Positions 7,559 through 13,885 of a DNA stretch of 17,489 nucleotides are shown here, one piece after another. Numbering within the stretch: the stretch's first letter is position 1; every line of letters starts with the position of its first letter. The DNA lies in assembly GCA_030598525.1 (NCBI GenBank), contig JAUVPT010000016.1, forward strand, positions 1 through 17,489, read 5' to 3'. The translations under genes and the position numbers were made by a program. Under the pieces are notes generated by a model. That model saw only the letters and a program-made list of their open reading frames with translations, had not been told where the DNA came from and did no database searches. The DNA comes from Gemmatimonadota bacterium. Lineage in GTDB: Bacteria; Gemmatimonadota; Gemmatimonadetes; Palauibacterales; Palauibacteraceae.

Positions 7559-8406
7559 TAACCTCCGATGGCGAAGCGCACGAAACGACGAACGCCTACG
7601 TCCGAGCCATGGCTGGCCACAAGGTCCTCGATGCTCGTATCAGGGTTCTTCACGAATCGCTGCTTGAGCAGCGTGTTCTCTTCGAAGTACTTCCGCATAC
7701 GGCCCTCGACGATCTTCTCGGCGATGTGCTCAGGCTTGCCTTCCGCCTTCGCCTGCTCTACCAGGACCGCTCGCTCGCGATCACGATCCTCCTGGGGGAT
7801 GTCCTCGGGAGAGACCCCCATGGGGTTCGTGGCTGCCACGTGCATCGCCAGGTCCCGCGCCAGTCCAGACACATCGCCCGATGCGCCGGTCAGCTCGACC
7901 AGCACGCCGATCCGGCCACCGAAGTGGAGGTACGAGCCGAGTTCACCGTCTTCATCCACGTTCATTCGAACGGCCCGCTGCACCTCGAGGTTCTCGCCGA
8001 TGGTCGCCTGCAGGGAGACGAGCTCCCCGGACAGGGTCTCGAATCCCTCAGTCTCCAGAAGCGCCGCCCCCGTAAGGACCTCGCCGTCCGGCAGCCCGGA
8101 CTCGCCGACACTCGCCGCCAGGCGCGAGGTGAAGTCCTGAAAATCCTGGTTGCGAGCCACGAAGTCGGTCTCGCTCGAGACAGCAACCATGCCGATGCCG
8201 GACTCGCTCGATGCGATCGCCACGATACCCTCGGTCATCTCGCGTTCGGCACGCTTGGCCGCTTTCGCGGACCCCCACTGGCGAAGGAGGTCGATCGCCT
8301 GCTCTTCGTCGCCGCCCGCCTCGGTCAGCGCCTTCTTGCAGTCCATCATTCCTGCACCCGTCCGGTCACGCAAGGACTTCACCGCACTCGCCGTGATTGC
8401 TGACAT
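7558..8406 (-). CDS. tsf: Elongation factor Ts
   Basis: EF-Ts exchanges GDP for GTP on EF-Tu. The 282-residue protein has the N-terminal UBA-like module with LRDRTGAGMMDCKKAL (12-27), the core TDFVARNQDF motif (80-89) that contacts EF-Tu, two dimerisation subdomains, and a C-terminal module ending in the KYFEENTLLKQRFVKNPD segment. Length matches the standard long form. I start at ATG 8406, which has AAGGGAATAGAG just upstream and matches the family N-terminus; the frame stays open to 8466 but the extra 20 residues are not family-like. It is separated from rpsB by an intrinsic terminator, with a candidate extended -10 promoter just after it. Confidence 0.97.
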   Translation of the reverse strand: MSAITASAVKSLRDRTGAGMMDCKKALTEAGGDEEQAIDLLRQWGSAKAAKRAEREMTEGIVAIASSESGIGMVAVSSETDFVARNQDFQDFTSRLAASVGESGLPDGEVLTGAALLETEGFETLSGELVSLQATIGENLEVQRAVRMNVDEDGELGSYLHFGGRIGVLVELTGASGDVSGLARDLAMHVAATNPMGVSPEDIPQEDRDRERAVLVEQAKAEGKPEHIAEKIVEGRMRKYFEENTLLKQRFVKNPDTSIEDLVASHGSDVGVRRFVRFAIGG

Positions 8407-8446
8407 CTCTCTATTCCCTTCTTCGTTGCGTTTCGAATCTCGCCAG

Positions 8447-8460
8447 TGCCGTCCGGCACT
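8447..8460 (-). repeat. Small perfect inverted repeat in the tsf leader
   Basis: GTGCCGGACGGCAC is a perfect palindrome (six bases each side of GA; as RNA a 5-bp stem with a GGAC tetraloop). It lies about 40 bases before the tsf start and downstream of the rpsB terminator. It might be an RNA hairpin affecting tsf expression or a protein-binding site. No known motif was recognised. Confidence 0.4.
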
Positions 8461-8473
8461 TCCCACAACGTCG

Positions 8474-8482
8474 ATTCTACCA
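8474..8482 (-). promoter_or_regulatory. Candidate extended -10 promoter for tsf
   Basis: Directly after the terminator U-tract the minus strand reads TGGTAGAAT, a TGN extension plus a -10 box with five of six consensus bases. No -35 box is visible at 16-18 bases upstream, where the terminator stem sits. Extended -10 promoters can work without a -35. It would restart transcription about 60 bases before tsf. Confidence 0.4.
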
Positions 8483-8509
8483 AAAAAAATGGGCCACCGA
8501 AGTGGCCCA
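8482..8509 (-). terminator. Rho-independent terminator between rpsB and tsf
   Basis: On the minus strand an 8-bp perfect stem, TGGGCCAC-TTCG-GTGGCCCA (8509-8490), with a UUCG tetraloop is followed at once by eight T residues. It begins 15 bases after the rpsB stop. This is the clearest terminator in the window. It separates rplM-rpsI-rpsB from tsf and downstream genes, and may allow partial read-through as an attenuator. Confidence 0.93.
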
Positions 8510-8523
8510 CCGTTTCGCGTCGC

Positions 8524-9549
8524 TCAGGGTGAGCCGGGGTCTTTGCCGTCCCCGTCTTCTCCAGGAGCGGCCTCCGCAGTGACTGCCACCGCCTCGATCT
8601 CGGCGCCTTCGGCATCCTGTGCCTCCGGTGCACCCTCGTCCTCGACGGACAAGCCTTCTTCTTCCGGTGCCTCCTCCGGGTCGTCCGCCCCACCCTCCTC
8701 GGGCACACCTGCCTCGGGATCGGAAGCGTGCAGGCGGCGTTTGATGAGATCCGGCCGCGGCCTGCGCTTGGGCCTCTTCTTCCGCTTTCCCTCCACAGGC
8801 TCGGTCCCGCCTGCGTCCGACGAGTACGTCAGGGCCGTGCCTTCGTCCTTGGCACCGGCGTCTGGCGCTTCCCGCCTGGCCATCAGGATCTCATCGGCCA
8901 GGACACCGGTGATCAGCGAGACGGATCGCATCGCGTCGTCGTTTCCGGCGATGGCGATCGTGAGCCTGTCAGGATCCGCGTTCGTGTCCGCGATGGCCAC
9001 GACGGGGATATCCAACCGGTTCGCCTCTCGAACCGCGATATCTTCCTTGTTCGCGTCCACCACGAAGACCAGCCCCGGAAGTCGGGTCATGTCCTTGATC
9101 CCCGACAGGTAGCGCTCGAGCTTCTCACGCTCCCTCTCCAGCATCAGGCGCTCTTTCTTCGTATAGAACTCGAAAGCGCCTTCTTCGACGCCGCGCTCGA
9201 GGTCCTTGAGTCGCCTTATGTTTTTCTTGATCGTCTGGAAGTTCGTGAGCAACCCACCCAGCCAGCGCTCGGTAACGTAGAACGCCCCCGCCCGCTCAGC
9301 CTCTGCCCTGACAAGCCCTTTGAGCTGCGGCTTCGTGCACACGAACAGGACGTTGCTGCCACCTCGGACCACACCATTGACCAGATCGCGCGCCCGATTC
9401 AAGTCCCGGAGGGTCTTCTTCAGGTCGATCAGGTAAATACCGCCCCGCTCCGCGAAGATGAACCTGCGCATCTTCGGGTTCCAGCGGTGCGTCTGGTGGC
9501 CGAAGTGGACACCCGCCTGTAGCAGTTCCTTCAGACCTACTTCTGACAT
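8524..9549 (-). CDS. rpsB: 30S ribosomal protein S2 with long charged C-terminal tail
   Basis: S2 is needed for S1 docking and a mature 30S subunit. The core (residues 1 to about 226) is orthodox: LLQAGVHFGHQTHRWNPKM (10-28), IYLIDLKKT (38-46), ERWLGGLLTNF (94-104), the coiled KKERLMLEREREKLER helix (131-146), VVDANKE (163-169) and GNDDAMRSV (202-210). The protein is 341 residues, against about 230-260 in most bacteria. The extra part has a very basic patch (about 255-272, rich in Lys, Arg and Pro) followed by a strongly acidic Glu/Asp/Ala/Gly tail (about 274-338). The ATG at 9549 matches the family N-terminus, though its Shine-Dalgarno is weak. It follows rpsI after 45 bases and ends just before the terminator. 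Confidence 0.97.
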   Translation of the reverse strand: MSEVGLKELLQAGVHFGHQTHRWNPKMRRFIFAERGGIYLIDLKKTLRDLNRARDLVNGVVRGGSNVLFVCTKPQLKGLVRAEAERAGAFYVTERWLGGLLTNFQTIKKNIRRLKDLERGVEEGAFEFYTKKERLMLEREREKLERYLSGIKDMTRLPGLVFVVDANKEDIAVREANRLDIPVVAIADTNADPDRLTIAIAGNDDAMRSVSLITGVLADEILMARREAPDAGAKDEGTALTYSSDAGGTEPVEGKRKKRPKRRPRPDLIKRRLHASDPEAGVPEEGGADDPEEAPEEEGLSVEDEGAPEAQDAEGAEIEAVAVTAEAAPGEDGDGKDPGSP

Positions 9550-9594
9550 GCTATCGATAACTCGCTGCTTGGGTTCGGCTACGCCGTGGCCTGT

Positions 9595-9990
9595 CTACCG
9601 CTTGGAGAACTGGAAGCGCTTGCGCGCCTTCGGCTGGCCCGGCTTCTTTCGCTCGACGACTCTGGGATCGCGCGTCAGGAGATCATGCGAACGCAGCGTG
9701 GCGCGCATGTCCTCATCCATCTTGAGGATGGCGCGCGCAACACCCAGCTGGATCGCATCAGCCTGACCGGACGGTCCCCCGCCCGCCACGCGAGCGAAGA
9801 CGCCGAACTGCCCTTCCGTGCCCGTCACTTCAAACGGCTTTCCAGCCGCAGTTCGGTGCCGCGCAAGGGGAAAATAGTCTTCAATGGTCCGGCCGTTGAT
9901 GCTCCACGAGCTCTCTCCGGGCCGGAGCCACACACGCGCGACCGCCGCCTTGCGCCGGCCTACCGCCTGGTATGTCGTGCTGTCCGCCAA
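9595..9990 (-). CDS. rpsI: 30S ribosomal protein S9
   Basis: S9 sits in the head of the 30S subunit; its C-terminal tail reaches the P-site tRNA. The 131-residue protein has YQAVGRRKAAVARVWLRPG near the N-terminus, INGRTIEDYF, GGGPSGQADAIQLGVARA, and the basic tail with LLTRDPRVVERKKPGQPKAR and the terminal KRFQFSKR. Length is normal. The start is a TTG at 9990, supported by GGAGGA five bases upstream. It follows rplM after 32 bases in the near-universal rplM-rpsI pair. Confidence 0.97.
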   Translation of the reverse strand: MADSTTYQAVGRRKAAVARVWLRPGESSWSINGRTIEDYFPLARHRTAAGKPFEVTGTEGQFGVFARVAGGGPSGQADAIQLGVARAILKMDEDMRATLRSHDLLTRDPRVVERKKPGQPKARKRFQFSKR

Positions 9991-9994
9991 GACT

Positions 9995-10000
9995 TCCTCC
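9995..10000 (-). promoter_or_regulatory. Ribosome binding site of rpsI
   Basis: GGAGGA on the minus strand, about five bases before TTG 9990. It supports the non-ATG start of rpsI. Confidence 0.75.
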
Positions 10001-10022
10001 GTGTCGTTTATCGCCCTGTACC

Positions 10023-10451
10023 TCAGATGTCCAGGGGCTGCGGTCGCTGCGCGGCGTGCGGGTGCTCCGCTCCCGCATACACCTTGAGCTTCTGCGCCAT
10101 CTGGCGTCCGAGGGCGTTCTTCGGGAGCATTCCCTTCACCGCCCGCTCGATCACCCGCTCGGGATGCTTCTTGATCATCGTTGCGAACGGAATCAAGCGC
10201 TCGCCACCCATGTAGCCGCTGTGACGAAAATACTCCTTCTGCTCTGCCTTTCGTCCCGTCAGGCGCACGTCCCGCGCGTTCACGACCACGACGTAATCAC
10301 CCACGTCGAGATGCGTACTGAACATCGGCTTGTGCTTGCCCCTCAGAACGGACGCCACACGAGTGGCCAGACGCCCCAGGACCTGGTCCCGAGCGTCTAC
10401 GACAAACCAGTCGTGTTGAATCTCACCTGCCTTGACCGAATACGTCTTCAT
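10023..10451 (-). CDS. rplM: 50S ribosomal protein L13
   Basis: L13 is an early-assembly protein of the large subunit. The 142-residue length is standard. Family motifs include WFVVDARDQVLGRLATRVAS, LRGKHKPMFSTHLDVGDYVV, YFRHSGYMGG, and the AVKGMLPKNALGR segment followed by LKVYAGAEHPHAAQ. The ATG at 10451 is preceded by a GTGGGG-type site. It is the first gene after a strong promoter and a leader of about 120 bases. In Escherichia coli and Bacillus the rplM-rpsI operon is controlled through its leader, so autoregulation is plausible here. Confidence 0.98.
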   Translation of the reverse strand: MKTYSVKAGEIQHDWFVVDARDQVLGRLATRVASVLRGKHKPMFSTHLDVGDYVVVVNARDVRLTGRKAEQKEYFRHSGYMGGERLIPFATMIKKHPERVIERAVKGMLPKNALGRQMAQKLKVYAGAEHPHAAQRPQPLDI

Positions 10452-10517
10452 TACCGAATCGCCCCACTCGCTTGCGCACCCGAGGCGCCTTCACTCGTTC
10501 GCACTGAAATCTGGGAG

Positions 10518-10546
10518 AAAAAGCGAGCCGCCCCGCACTTGGCGGC
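10518..10546 (-). promoter_or_regulatory. Hairpin with U-run in the rplM leader (possible attenuator)
   Basis: In the rplM 5' leader the minus strand forms GCCGCC-N8-GGCGGC (10546-10527), followed four bases later by TTTTT (10522-10518). The six-base GC stem plus U-run looks like a modest intrinsic terminator about 25-30 bases after the predicted transcription start. That position suits attenuation or ribosomal-protein feedback. The four-base gap before the U-run makes it weaker than the rpsB terminator. Confidence 0.45.
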
Positions 10547-10578
10547 AGCGGCCGAGATCATCCCGCTAGCAGCCTAGA

Positions 10579-10607
10579 AAGCTAAAGGGGACATATGCAG
10601 GTGTCAA
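10579..10607 (-). promoter_or_regulatory. Sigma70-type promoter of the rplM operon
   Basis: The minus strand has a perfect -35 box TTGACA (10607-10602), a 17-base spacer, and a -10 box TAGCTT (10584-10579). Transcription would start near 10572, giving a leader of about 120 bases before rplM. The -35 begins 20 bases after the stop of the sigma-factor gene, and no terminator lies between them. Confidence 0.75.
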
Positions 10608-10626
10608 GACGCGAGGCGCATGGTTT

Positions 10627-11478
10627 TCAACTGTCCCGGAACGACTCCAACACGCGGCCCGTGGCTCCCAGCCTCAAGCGGACGAGGGCGCGATCCTTGA
10701 TCTGGCGAATCCGCTCGCGACTGACCGAGAATTTCCGCCCGATCTGCTCGAGCGTATGGGCTTCCTCTCCATCCAATCCGAAGTACATCTTGATGATGCG
10801 CGCCTCTCGCTCCGGGAGGTGAGTGAGGCTCGCCTCGAGCACCTCGCGAAGCGCCTCGCGCTGCGTCCGCTCATCCGCCTCCTCTCCCTCTCGATCCGGG
10901 ATGAGCTCGAGCATCGACGTGTCTTCCGTGTCCGGGACCGGCGCGTCGAGGGATATGTAGCCGGCCTGCATGCTGAGAGCCCGCTGGACGGCTTCCGGCG
11001 ATAGACCGAGCTCGACGCCCACTTCTTCCGGCGTGGCGCCGCGCCCCAACTGCTGACTCAGCTTGCGCGACGCCCGTACCACCTTGTTGGCCTCGTCCAT
11101 ACGCCCGACTGGCACGCGCACAATTCGCGACTGCTCCGCGATCGCCTGCATCATGGCCTGGCGGATCCACCAGACGGCATAGGAGATGAACCGGACGCCC
11201 TTGGTCTCGTCGAAGCGGCGAGCCGCCCGCATCAGTCCGAGATTGCCCTCATTGACGAGGTCCGCGAACGCCACCCCATGGTTGCGGTACCGCTTGGCGA
11301 CCGTGACCACGAATCGGAGGTTTGCGGCCACCAGGTGGTTGAGGGCTTCTTCATCCCCCTGGCGGATCGCCTGGGCCAGGCGGACCTCTTCCTCCCGGGT
11401 CAGAATCGCGTGACCGGCGATCTCTCTCAGATACATGTCGAGAGAACCGCCTCCCGTGCCGTCGGCCCTTCGCGCCAT
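10627..11478 (-). CDS. rpoD: Short RpoD/SigA-type sigma-70 factor
   Basis: This directs RNA polymerase to -35/-10 promoters. The 283-residue protein has region 1.2 (about 10-40, with SLDMYLREI), region 2 (47-117) with LVNEGNLGLMRAARRFD and FISYAVWWIRQAMMQAI (98-113), region 3 (118-195) and region 4 with the helix-turn-helix TLEQIGRKFSVSRERIRQI (242-260). Region 1.1 and the long non-conserved insert of the E. coli factor are missing. This matches the compact primary sigma factor of Bacteroidota and other FCB groups, and the visible promoters are of the sigma70 type it should read. A group-2 (RpoS- or Hrd-like) role is possible if a longer rpoD exists elsewhere. The ATG at 11478 has GAGGAG close upstream. 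Confidence 0.88.
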   Translation of the reverse strand: MARRADGTGGGSLDMYLREIAGHAILTREEEVRLAQAIRQGDEEALNHLVAANLRFVVTVAKRYRNHGVAFADLVNEGNLGLMRAARRFDETKGVRFISYAVWWIRQAMMQAIAEQSRIVRVPVGRMDEANKVVRASRKLSQQLGRGATPEEVGVELGLSPEAVQRALSMQAGYISLDAPVPDTEDTSMLELIPDREGEEADERTQREALREVLEASLTHLPEREARIIKMYFGLDGEEAHTLEQIGRKFSVSRERIRQIKDRALVRLRLGATGRVLESFRDS

Positions 11479-11541
11479 TCTCCTCGCGTCCGGGGAAGTC
11501 GAGACTGCGGTGCCCGTTCGAGCCGGATCCGCCCGTCTACA

Positions 11542-12291
11542 TCACCTGATGGAATTAAACAGCCGGCTCCACCGGATCTCGGTGAGCCAGGGAAACGGAG
11601 TGATCTTGTTTCGGTCATACGAAAGATAGATGATCCACGGCCGCCCCTTGATGGACTGGTCCGGGACGAACCCCCAGTATCGCGAATCTTCCGAATTGTC
11701 CCTGTTGTCCCCCATCACGAAGAAGCTGTCCAAAGGAACGGTGATCGGGCCCCAGGTGTCGCGCGTGGGTCTGTACTCGTGCAGCCGGCGCCCACTTTCC
11801 ACCAGGTGTGTGCGCTGCCAATCGAACTGTGGGCTTCGTGGATCCTCGTAGGGGCGCGTGTGCCGGGCATAGGGTTCCGCCACCTGGCTCCCGTTCCGGT
11901 ACAGCACGCCCTCGACCATGAGGAGGGTGTCCCCGGGAAGGCCCACGATGCGTTTGACATAGTTGGTGTTCGCTGCCTGGCGGGCCGCCGGCGGCGGGGA
12001 AAACACGACGATGTCTCCGCGGGCCGGCGGATCGAAGGCCGGGAGTCTGAAACCGGTCCCCGGCAGCTCCGCTCCGTACACCATCTTGTTCACCAGGAGG
12101 AAGTCGCCGACCAGAAGCGTCTGCTCCATGGACCCGGTCGGGATCTGAAACGCCTCGACCACGAACGTCCTCACGAGTATGAACAACAGGAAGGCGACTG
12201 CGATGGACTTGGTCCATTCCCACAGCCAGCGACCGACCGAACCGTTCTCTGCCTCCTGCTTCTGCTTCGCCTTCTTCATGCTCTTGCTCAT
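11542..12291 (-). CDS. lepB: Signal peptidase I
   Basis: LepB removes signal peptides from exported proteins at the outer face of the inner membrane. The 249-residue protein has one N-terminal transmembrane helix (about 27-46), then IPTGSM with the catalytic Ser54, the box with YVKR and the catalytic Lys113, GLPGD (117-121), and GDNRDNSEDSR (194-204). All S26 family boxes are present. I start at ATG 12291, with AGGGA just upstream; an in-frame GTG at 12301-12303 would add four residues. Between residues 134 and 185 it has an insert typical of larger Gram-negative enzymes. It lies 63 bases before the sigma factor and 196 bases after the unknown membrane-anchored gene. Confidence 0.96.
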   Translation of the reverse strand: MSKSMKKAKQKQEAENGSVGRWLWEWTKSIAVAFLLFILVRTFVVEAFQIPTGSMEQTLLVGDFLLVNKMVYGAELPGTGFRLPAFDPPARGDIVVFSPPPAARQAANTNYVKRIVGLPGDTLLMVEGVLYRNGSQVAEPYARHTRPYEDPRSPQFDWQRTHLVESGRRLHEYRPTRDTWGPITVPLDSFFVMGDNRDNSEDSRYWGFVPDQSIKGRPWIIYLSYDRNKITPFPWLTEIRWSRLFNSIR

Positions 12292-12487
12292 GCTTCCCTG
12301 CACCTGCCTGTCTGAGTGTGCTCACCCGAGAGGTACCACGAGCGGATCGTTCCGTCCGGTGGAAAGCTACCCCTTCACTCGATCGAGCGTTCCCCGCGCA
12401 TCTGCCGTCCGTCCACTGGCTGCACAATACGCAAGCAAGGTGGTCGCTGCACTCAACTCGATCTCAACGACCAGCCCAGGTCGGAGA

Positions 12488-13129
12488 CTATTCACCGTCC
12501 CCGGGGGCCAGTTCGAGTACGAGCTTTCCCTTTTCGATCTCGAACCGAGTGACCCGTCCGGGGGTTGGGAGCAGCAGCATGACTCCCGTCGTCTCGACCC
12601 CCGGCATCTCGATACTCTCCAGTATCCACGGGACCATCATCGACGGAACGACGATCGAGCCCGCCTGAAGGGTGACGATCTCGACCCGGGCGACGCCGGG
12701 GGCCACGACTCCAGGCCACAGTTCGACGACGACCTTCGCCGAATCAGAAAAAAGTCGCTCGACGACTTCGGGCGACGCGAGTCCCTCCAGGCCCCTCGGA
12801 TCCACCCGGGCCGACAGAAGAACCGTACTGTCGCGAAGCTCTACGACCGGCTCGCTGATCCCCCCGGGCAGAATCGGCTCGGCCCGATACGTGAGAAGGC
12901 TCTGGATCTCGGCCTGGTTCAGCTCCAGCTTCCACCCTCCGTCCCCCGAGGCCATGGCCTCGAGCTTCAGGGTCGCCCGCTCGGCCAGATCCTCGCTGGG
13001 CTGTGAGGCGGACGTGATTTCGAGGCGGCGCCACCAGCCCGATATGTCATCTCGAAAGAACCACCCACCGGCGACCACCACCAGGATGAGCGCCAGACAG
13101 CCTATGCGTGCAAGACAGTCCTTGATCAT
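12488..13129 (-). CDS. Membrane-anchored protein of unknown function
   Basis: The 213-residue protein has one N-terminal membrane helix (about 8-26, CLALILVVVAGGWFF), a Trp-rich juxtamembrane segment, and a predicted extracytoplasmic domain of alternating beta-strand pattern. The LNQAEIQSLL stretch (70-79), followed by VELRDSTVLLSARVD and a late QAGSIVVPSMMVPWIL segment, recalls in layout the YpmS/DUF2140-like membrane-anchored beta proteins, but I cannot confirm homology. There are no catalytic motifs or Cys clusters. I start at ATG 13129 because it overlaps the thpR stop as ATGA; a GTG at 13135 would add two residues. Its place before lepB suggests an envelope role, which is inference only. 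Confidence 0.75.
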   Translation of the reverse strand: MIKDCLARIGCLALILVVVAGGWFFRDDISGWWRRLEITSASQPSEDLAERATLKLEAMASGDGGWKLELNQAEIQSLLTYRAEPILPGGISEPVVELRDSTVLLSARVDPRGLEGLASPEVVERLFSDSAKVVVELWPGVVAPGVARVEIVTLQAGSIVVPSMMVPWILESIEMPGVETTGVMLLLPTPGRVTRFEIEKGKLVLELAPGDGE

Positions 13130-13704
13130 CTCCACACCCCCGGGCGCGACCCCATGCGGGCCGCAACAAGCCGAGTGTGAACGGCTCCCCCCGCCCCCAG
13201 CTGGCTCTTCATGAGATCGAGGTGTGTTACCCGATATACATCCGGCACGCGAAGCGAGCGGGCCACATCCTCGAGGCGTCGAAACTCGCCGGCCTCGGCC
13301 CCCCGCGGCGCTCGCCCCAGGGTCACGTGCGGCTGATAGGGCCGCTCCTCACGGGGGATGCCAAGCTCCGAAAGCCGTCTTTCCAGGTCGTCCTTTACGA
13401 AACGGAGCTCCGGTGTCGGCTCGACCCCCAACCAGACCACGTGCGGGCGGCGTGGAGACGGAAACGCCCCTATCGGGCCGAATTTCATGTCGAACGGTCG
13501 GAATTTGCCGGCCACATCCTCCAGCGCTTCGGAAATCTCATCGACCTCTGCAGCCGGCACCTCTCCAATGAACTTGAGCGTGAGGTGAACCTGGTCCGCC
13601 TCGGTCCACTGTCCAGGCACTCCCGCCTCCTGAAGGGGGCGGGAAAGCCTGGCGATCTTCTGGCGCAGTCGAGCCGGGAAATTCACGGCCACGAAGATGC
13701 GCAT
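13126..13704 (-). CDS. thpR: RNA 2',3'-cyclic phosphodiesterase (2H family, ThpR/LigT)
   Basis: This family opens 2',3'-cyclic phosphates on RNA and shows 2'-5' RNA ligase activity in vitro. The 192-residue protein has the two signature motifs HLTL (40-43) and HVTL (126-129), a start typical of the family (MRIFVAVNFP), and PHVVWLGV before the second half. The frame is open back to 13950, but ATG 13704 matches the family start and has GAGG five bases upstream, so I use it. It is the first gene of the minus-strand run and is divergent from the COG0720 gene across 181 bases. Its stop overlaps the next gene as ATGA. Confidence 0.92.
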   Translation of the reverse strand: MRIFVAVNFPARLRQKIARLSRPLQEAGVPGQWTEADQVHLTLKFIGEVPAAEVDEISEALEDVAGKFRPFDMKFGPIGAFPSPRRPHVVWLGVEPTPELRFVKDDLERRLSELGIPREERPYQPHVTLGRAPRGAEAGEFRRLEDVARSLRVPDVYRVTHLDLMKSQLGAGGAVHTRLVAARMGSRPGVWR

Positions 13705-13885
13705 GCGACCTCGCTTCCATTTGCTCCGGTCTATCCTGCCTGCAACGGCATTGCCTGTATGTACAAGCTGGCCCGCAGCGCGCAGGGGCGGCAAGAGCGC
13801 CTCCGGAGTCCGGGATGCGCCAGCGTCCGGAGAGGCGTACGATGGGTGGCATGCTGGAGTGTCAAACCACCGCAGGAGCAGGTCG

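Noticed and set aside
12360..12390. TAGCTT sequence (minus strand) 60-70 bases before lepB, with a CTCGATCGAG palindrome beside it, as a lepB promoter.
   Set aside because: No -35-like hexamer lies at 16-18 bases upstream; a -10-like hexamer alone is too weak, and the palindrome is short.
13837..13865. TTGACA on the minus strand in the gap between thpR and the COG0720 gene, as a thpR promoter.
   Set aside because: The hexamer at 17 bases is TCGTAC, a poor -10, and the start would lie more than 130 bases before thpR. The opposite-strand TACGAT also lacks a -35.
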